Below, one piece after another: positions 37,128 to 40,450 of a DNA stretch of 40,450 bases. The position numbers and the translations under genes are program-made. Numbering within the stretch: position 1 is the stretch's first letter; each line of letters begins with the position of its first letter. The notes under the pieces are model-generated. The model worked only from the letters and a program-made list of their open reading frames with translations. It had not been told where the DNA came from and ran no database searches. The stretch spans positions 1 through 40,450 of IMG/VR virus record IMGVR_UViG_3300027760_000042. One strand, written 5' to 3'. The DNA is from a virus.

Positions 37128-38887
37128 TGTGTTTCTGCCCAGTTGGCCCCCACGCGGTACTCGCCGTCCAGAGGACAACGGAAATCGAAATCTGCTCCCG
37201 CCTGTTGAATAGCCCATACGACAATATTACCAACCGACTCTGCGTAGTTCTTGGAAACCATGAACTGATATTCGTCATGGACCGAAGCAACCTGTTCAAC
37301 ATCCATTTTCACAGGCTGCTTGTCAAACTGTACCCATGCATTGACGCAAGCCTTCTTCATCACGACTGCACCTGCAGACTGAAGCAGCGTATTGAGTGCT
37401 GCGTATTCAGAACGGGGATACAACGGTCTAAAGTCTAGACCACGCAGGAACCCATTGGATGCAAGCGATAGGGCAACATCAGCCTTGAGCCGCGTGTACG
37501 CAGGAACCTTGGCCTCAAAGTTGGCACGAGCGTTGGCCCCTCGCCGCTTGTCGCCGCCAAGGACCATGCCCAACTTGTCGTTCCCTGCGCCATAGATCAG
37601 CGCATAGATCGCGCCCTTGGCCTGATTGCGGGCTGCCTTATGTTCCGGGTTGGCCTTGTCCTGCGGCACATCCTTGATGAGGCCGAAGGCAATGGCGTTG
37701 CTCCAATGGATGTCTCCAGTAAGAATTTCTTGGGCGTATTTCTTACCGTCATATTTGCCAAGGTAGTGAGCGAGGCAGCGCAGTTCCAGACCAGAGGCAT
37801 CCACGCCAACAAGCACCTTGCCACGGGAAGGAACAAACAGGCTGCGGTACTCCTTGTCCGTGGGAACCTGAGCCATGTTCGGACTGCGGTGGGTGCAGCG
37901 GCCCGTGATGGCTCCGTTGGTGTTCACACGGCCATGCAGACGGCCATCAGGAGCCACCGCCTTGAGCCAAGCCTCGTCACCGTCTGCCAGTTGTCCCAGA
38001 CGCTTCTGAACGGTCAGGTAGCGGCTCAGGATCTTGGCCTCGGGGTAGTCGAGCGAAGCCAGTACAGCCTCGTCAACGCGGGGCTTGCCATCGGGAGTCA
38101 ACTCAGTTGGAGCCCATGAGTACTTTGTCATCAAACGATAAGCAATCTGCGTTCGACTGCCGGGATTGAAGATCTCAACCTTGGACTTCAGACGCTTACC
38201 AGTCTTTTCTGACCTGCGCTCCGTCACGATGGGAGGGAAGACCTCCTGCAGTTTCTGCTCAATATCCAGTTGATCCTTAAGCAGGGTTCCGTGCAGACGC
38301 TGAGCAGCCTCAATGTCAAAGGGGAAGCCAACGCGCTCCTGCTCACGGATGATGGCTGCGAACTGATGCTCCAGAGTCGCCGCTGTAGCCGCACTAGGCA
38401 TGGATGGGTGGTTGAGGAGGTGCTGATGCAGAGCCGCAGTAACACGAACATCCTGCTTGCAGTACTCCCGCAGTTGCTCGGTGTCCTTGGTAAAGTCAGG
38501 AGCCTCGCCCTTGGCAATGCCAAGACGAATGCCCCAAGCCTTCAGCGACTGACTGCCAACCAACTCCTTCGGCAGGGCCTTGATCTGAAAGTCCCGCTCT
38601 CGCTGATCTGCATGAAGCAGACGGCACATGAGAAGTGTGTCCACAACCTTTGCAGGATCTGGCTTAAACGTGGGATACAACTTCTGAAGAGCCGGGATGT
38701 CAAATGACTGGATGTTGTGTCCGATGATCTGATCTGCATTCTGCAGCAGCGTCAGGCCATCCTTGATGTCCACGATCTTGGGGTCTTCGCCATCGATGCT
38801 GACGGCCATGCAAAGCACGGTCTTCACATCAGACAAGTGGATCCAATCGTGGATGTCGTTCGTTTCAATATCAAAGTAAATGTTCAT
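37124..38887 (-). CDS. T7-type DNA polymerase (family A)
   Basis: A 587-residue polymerase with proofreading (T7 gp5 is 704). Exonuclease motifs: DIETN (D6, E8), IIGHNIQSFDIPAL (H57, D63) and EYCKQDV (Y142, D146). Polymerase motifs: A VGVDASGLELRCLAHYL (D363), B RNQAKGAIYALIYGAG (about 420-435), C VASVHDEYQ (H537, D538, E539). It ends RVGANWAETH, close to the T7 end. Between the conserved LQEVFPP and FNPGSR there are only about 22 residues, whereas T7 has about 80 there, including the thioredoxin-binding loop. Host thioredoxin may therefore not be its processivity factor. A degenerate dyad lies 10 bases before the start. Confidence 0.96.
   Translation of the reverse strand: MNIYFDIETNDIHDWIHLSDVKTVLCMAVSIDGEDPKIVDIKDGLTLLQNADQIIGHNIQSFDIPALQKLYPTFKPDPAKVVDTLLMCRLLHADQRERDFQIKALPKELVGSQSLKAWGIRLGIAKGEAPDFTKDTEQLREYCKQDVRVTAALHQHLLNHPSMPSAATAATLEHQFAAIIREQERVGFPFDIEAAQRLHGTLLKDQLDIEQKLQEVFPPIVTERRSEKTGKRLKSKVEIFNPGSRTQIAYRLMTKYSWAPTELTPDGKPRVDEAVLASLDYPEAKILSRYLTVQKRLGQLADGDEAWLKAVAPDGRLHGRVNTNGAITGRCTHRSPNMAQVPTDKEYRSLFVPSRGKVLVGVDASGLELRCLAHYLGKYDGKKYAQEILTGDIHWSNAIAFGLIKDVPQDKANPEHKAARNQAKGAIYALIYGAGNDKLGMVLGGDKRRGANARANFEAKVPAYTRLKADVALSLASNGFLRGLDFRPLYPRSEYAALNTLLQSAGAVVMKKACVNAWVQFDKQPVKMDVEQVASVHDEYQFMVSKNYAESVGNIVVWAIQQAGADFDFRCPLDGEYRVGANWAETH
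37425..37441. promoter_or_regulatory. 17-bp dyad sequence inside polymerase gene
   Basis: GGTCTAAAGTCTAGACC has perfect arms but is coding (RGLDFRP region). It could be a chance match or an internal regulatory site. Confidence 0.4.
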
Positions 38888-38896
38888 GGCGTTCTC

Positions 38897-38913
38897 CTTA
38901 TAGACTCTAGACT
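38897..38913. promoter_or_regulatory. 17-bp dyad element (degenerate) before polymerase
   Basis: CTTATAGACTCTAGACT lies 10 bases upstream of the DNA polymerase start and overlaps its AAGGAG site region and the stop of the HTH gene. Confidence 0.55.
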
Positions 38914-39248
38914 TCGTCCGCTTTCGTGATTCCCTTCGATGCCCAGTATGCGGAAATCTTCTTCAGGGCAATGTCGTGAATGCTCTTTGCCTCATTTGCG
39001 CTGATGCCCGGTTCGTGAGGATACCTAGCATTGAACTCCTTTGCAAGCGCCTCCCAACTCTCCGGCTCTAGCCCTGCGGGGATACCGCGATACTTATTTG
39101 GACGGCTTTCATATCCGTACCTGATTACCGTGGATATCAACTGTGGGCTAACGCCATATTTCTTGGCTATGTCCACCTTCTTTATGGGTGTCTTGGCCAG
39201 AGCCTGAATCTCGGTGATCTGCTGATCAGTCAGTTTTCTCTCGCGCAT
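38907..39248 (-). CDS. Small HTH DNA-binding protein
   Basis: A 113-residue protein. The N-terminal KLTDQQITEIQALAKTPIKKVDIAKKYGVSPQLISTVIRYGY (residues 5-46) is a helix-turn-helix of the Hin-recombinase/HNH-accessory kind. The rest (PAGLEPESWEALAKEFNARYPHEPGISANEAKSIHDIALKKI) is helical and acidic. There is no nuclease motif. It has AGGA before the ATG and overlaps the previous gene. A degenerate dyad copy lies directly upstream (39258), so autoregulation is conceivable. It is the only evident HTH protein in the window and a possible binder of the 17-bp dyad, but this is inference only. Confidence 0.7.
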   Translation of the reverse strand: MRERKLTDQQITEIQALAKTPIKKVDIAKKYGVSPQLISTVIRYGYESRPNKYRGIPAGLEPESWEALAKEFNARYPHEPGISANEAKSIHDIALKKISAYWASKGITKADEV

Positions 39249-39417
39249 TGCTTATCCTGTCTAGACGTTCGACTGCCTTCTCCAATTTACTCATTGCATT
39301 GAGAAATTTTACTTGCTCAAGTGAGCAATTTGTTTTATGACGCTTCCAAGCATCCGACACTTCACGAGATGCCTCGACAATGGTCAGGACGATTCGTTTC
39401 ATCGATCTGGTGATCAT
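39226..39417 (-). CDS. Small hypothetical protein
   Basis: A 63-residue protein. ATG 39417 overlaps the ThyX stop as ATGA, with AGGA upstream. It is charged and helical (ASREVSDAWKRHKTNCSLEQVKFLNAMSKLEKAVERLDRI), and a coiled coil is likely. It overlaps the HTH gene start by 23 bases. No family is known. It lies in the compact nucleotide/replication block and is probably translated by coupling. Confidence 0.55.
   Translation of the reverse strand: MITRSMKRIVLTIVEASREVSDAWKRHKTNCSLEQVKFLNAMSKLEKAVERLDRISNAREKTD
39258..39274. promoter_or_regulatory. Degenerate 17-bp dyad before HTH gene
   Basis: TGTCTAGACGTTCGACT keeps only part of the dyad and is inside the upstream small gene. It is a weak match and listed because it is next to the HTH gene. 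Confidence 0.35.
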
Positions 39418-40055
39418 TCGTTGGTCCTAAGTAGGGCTGTCCAAGAGACTGGAAACATCTCAAGGCAATGAGAATCAATCTGAAGAGCCACACTCATGGT
39501 CTCCTCCTGTGCCTCAGGCTTGGTGCGCTGCGAAACAACACGGAAGAAAGCGTAGAGAGAGCCAGTCCAGATCCATTCCGTCATCATGCCTTGGGGAAGC
39601 ACGGCTCGGGCTTGTTCAGGACACACGCCATCACGAAGAAGTTGTTCATAGGTACGCATTGCAATACCAACTGCGTAATTGAAATCAACAATGCTTCGAT
39701 CATTGTCCACAAGTTCTGCAGAACTGCCCTGCTTGACATTGGCTGCCGCCTTGCGAAGTGCAATTGGCCTCCATGCCTCAGGATCCGTACGCACATAGCG
39801 GCGGCTGACCTCGTTCCACGCAAGGCCGATCTGGTGCTTGGCCAGTTGTCGAGCCACAAAGATCGGAGCCTTGATGCGGAAGGAAAGGCAAGTGTGTGCA
39901 AAGGGCGACCAGTGGTTGTGCTTTGCCAAATAGTTGATCAGTTTGGCATTGCTCTCTAAAGAGTAAAAACTGGCTTCCTTGGAGAAGGAGACACGGGCAG
40001 CATTGACCACGGAGTCATCGTTGCCCATCTTATCGATAAGAGTTACTTTGCTCAC
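39414..40055 (-). CDS. thyX: Flavin-dependent thymidylate synthase (ThyX)
   Basis: A 213-residue enzyme that makes dTMP from dUMP using FAD and methylene-tetrahydrofolate. The GTG at 40055 (VSKVTLIDKMG) has AGGAGG 7 bases upstream and overlaps the previous stop as GTGA. The family signature is present as RQLAKHQIGLAWNEVSRRY (69-87), the phage-type version of the RHRxxSxNExSxRY motif. Further support comes from NYLAKHNHWSPFAHTCLSFRIKAPIFVARQ before it and ARAVLPQGMMTEWIWTGSLYAFFRVVSQR after it (folate and flavin pocket). It supports rapid DNA synthesis by the phage polymerase. Confidence 0.95.
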   Translation of the reverse strand: MSKVTLIDKMGNDDSVVNAARVSFSKEASFYSLESNAKLINYLAKHNHWSPFAHTCLSFRIKAPIFVARQLAKHQIGLAWNEVSRRYVRTDPEAWRPIALRKAAANVKQGSSAELVDNDRSIVDFNYAVGIAMRTYEQLLRDGVCPEQARAVLPQGMMTEWIWTGSLYAFFRVVSQRTKPEAQEETMSVALQIDSHCLEMFPVSWTALLRTNE

Positions 40056-40450
40056 TTGCCGTCCTCCTGTTTGAAGCAGTCCCATCCACGCAATTCTGCC
40101 TCCAACAGGGCTCCACCGATAGTTTCACCATGTCCACAGGCTTCCCGCCTTGCCTCGTCGCGCTGGGCGCGTAGCGTGTCCCGCTCCTGCTTCAGCCGAT
40201 TCACCTGCGTCTCCAACTCATAGATTCGATTGGCGACATAAGCCTCAATCGGTGAAGTGTGCGTCTTGTTGCAAAACTCATCTGCTGCGATCTTGTTGTG
40301 ATTGCTCGTCATGTTTGGATTTCCTGATGCACTACTTTCGATGCGGCAAAGTTCCCGCCGTGCCTCGCCACACTCCCGCTGCAGCCGTTCGATCTCCCTG
40401 ATCGCACAGTTGATGTAGTGCGCTGCGGTGGCGGGGGCATCGAAGTGTCC
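40052..40450 (-). CDS. RDEARRE-family coiled-coil protein, open at right edge
   Basis: The frame is open from the right edge to TGA at 40052 (132 residues visible). An internal ATG at 40312 (MTSNHNK) with AGGAA upstream is an alternative start. Two copies of the family helix are visible: IERLQRECGEARRELCRIE and, later, LKQERDTLRAQRDEARREACG. The C-terminus LRGWDCFKQEDGK matches the protein at 7977-8201 (RGWDCFKEVHQ). If the window is circular, the frame joins that of the gene at 1-192 without a stop. It is coupled to thyX by GTGA. A helical scaffold or adaptor is likely; the function is unknown. Confidence 0.6.
   Translation of the reverse strand, partial: GHFDAPATAAHYINCAIREIERLQRECGEARRELCRIESSASGNPNMTSNHNKIAADEFCNKTHTSPIEAYVANRIYELETQVNRLKQERDTLRAQRDEARREACGHGETIGGALLEAELRGWDCFKQEDGK

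Noticed and set aside
37425-37441. Dyad inside the polymerase gene as a proven operator
   Set aside because: It is kept only as a low-confidence site because a coding constraint can produce the match and no promoter or gene start is next to it.
1-40450. Prophage or plasmid features (integrase, attachment sites, partition genes, insertion sequences)
   Set aside because: None of the supported genes is an integrase, transposase or partition protein; the gene set is that of a lytic T7-like phage.

Overview
The window reads as an essentially complete T7-like podovirus (Autographiviridae-type) genome, shown on the strand opposite to its genes. Every supported gene lies on the minus strand. The diagnostic parts are a single-subunit phage RNA polymerase, T7-type DNA polymerase, gp4-like primase-helicase, gp2.5-like SSB, gp6-like exonuclease, and T7-order structural genes: portal, scaffold, capsid, tubular proteins A and B, four internal virion proteins, tail fibre, then small and large terminase. 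The host cannot be named from the sequence. The early promoters look like ordinary bacterial sigma70 promoters (TTGACA-N16-TACTAT), and base composition is moderate.

Layout in transcription order (decreasing coordinates). About 12.07-13.97 kb: small genes after the terminase (short overlapping ORF, DUF6321-like protein, HNH nuclease, a tandem paralogous pair, a protein of the metallopeptidase-like HEILE type). About 11.57-12.07 kb: a gene-free, highly structured stretch that is the best candidate for the region of the physical genome ends. About 5.8-11.6 kb: early region with an Ala-rich protein, phage-conserved orphans, a gp88-like protein and a DUF932-like protein, driven by at least four sigma70-like promoters. 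5.67-0 kb: RNA polymerase, SSB, RusA resolvase, primase-helicase, small coiled-coil proteins. The order resumes at the right edge and runs down: coiled-coil protein, ThyX, HTH protein, DNA polymerase, LAGLIDADG protein, exonuclease, Nmad1-like protein, portal, scaffold, a holin/lipoprotein cassette, capsid, tail and internal proteins, fibre, a second membrane protein and the terminase. Joining right edge to left edge gives exact T7 gene order and keeps one reading frame open across the junction, so the window is probably a whole genome opened at an arbitrary point.

The most distinctive feature is a 17-bp dyad (consensus GGTCTA-N5-TAGACC), present about fifteen times in the early and replication regions and apparently absent from the structural region. 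It sits between promoter and ribosome-binding site of many genes, and at the RNA polymerase gene it covers the predicted transcription start. Three early genes share a full leader: sigma70 promoter, 5' hairpin at the predicted +1, dyad, GAAAGGA-type ribosome-binding site, start codon. This looks like a dispersed phage regulon whose binding protein is unknown.

Other unusual points: the DNA polymerase lacks most of the thioredoxin-binding insertion; no endolysin is recognisable; lysis-type membrane genes lie between scaffold and capsid; a LAGLIDADG reading frame begins on the polymerase stop codon; a cloverleaf-like inverted-repeat cluster follows the last late gene; and a 22-bp tandem repeat array lies in an AT-rich gene-free stretch.
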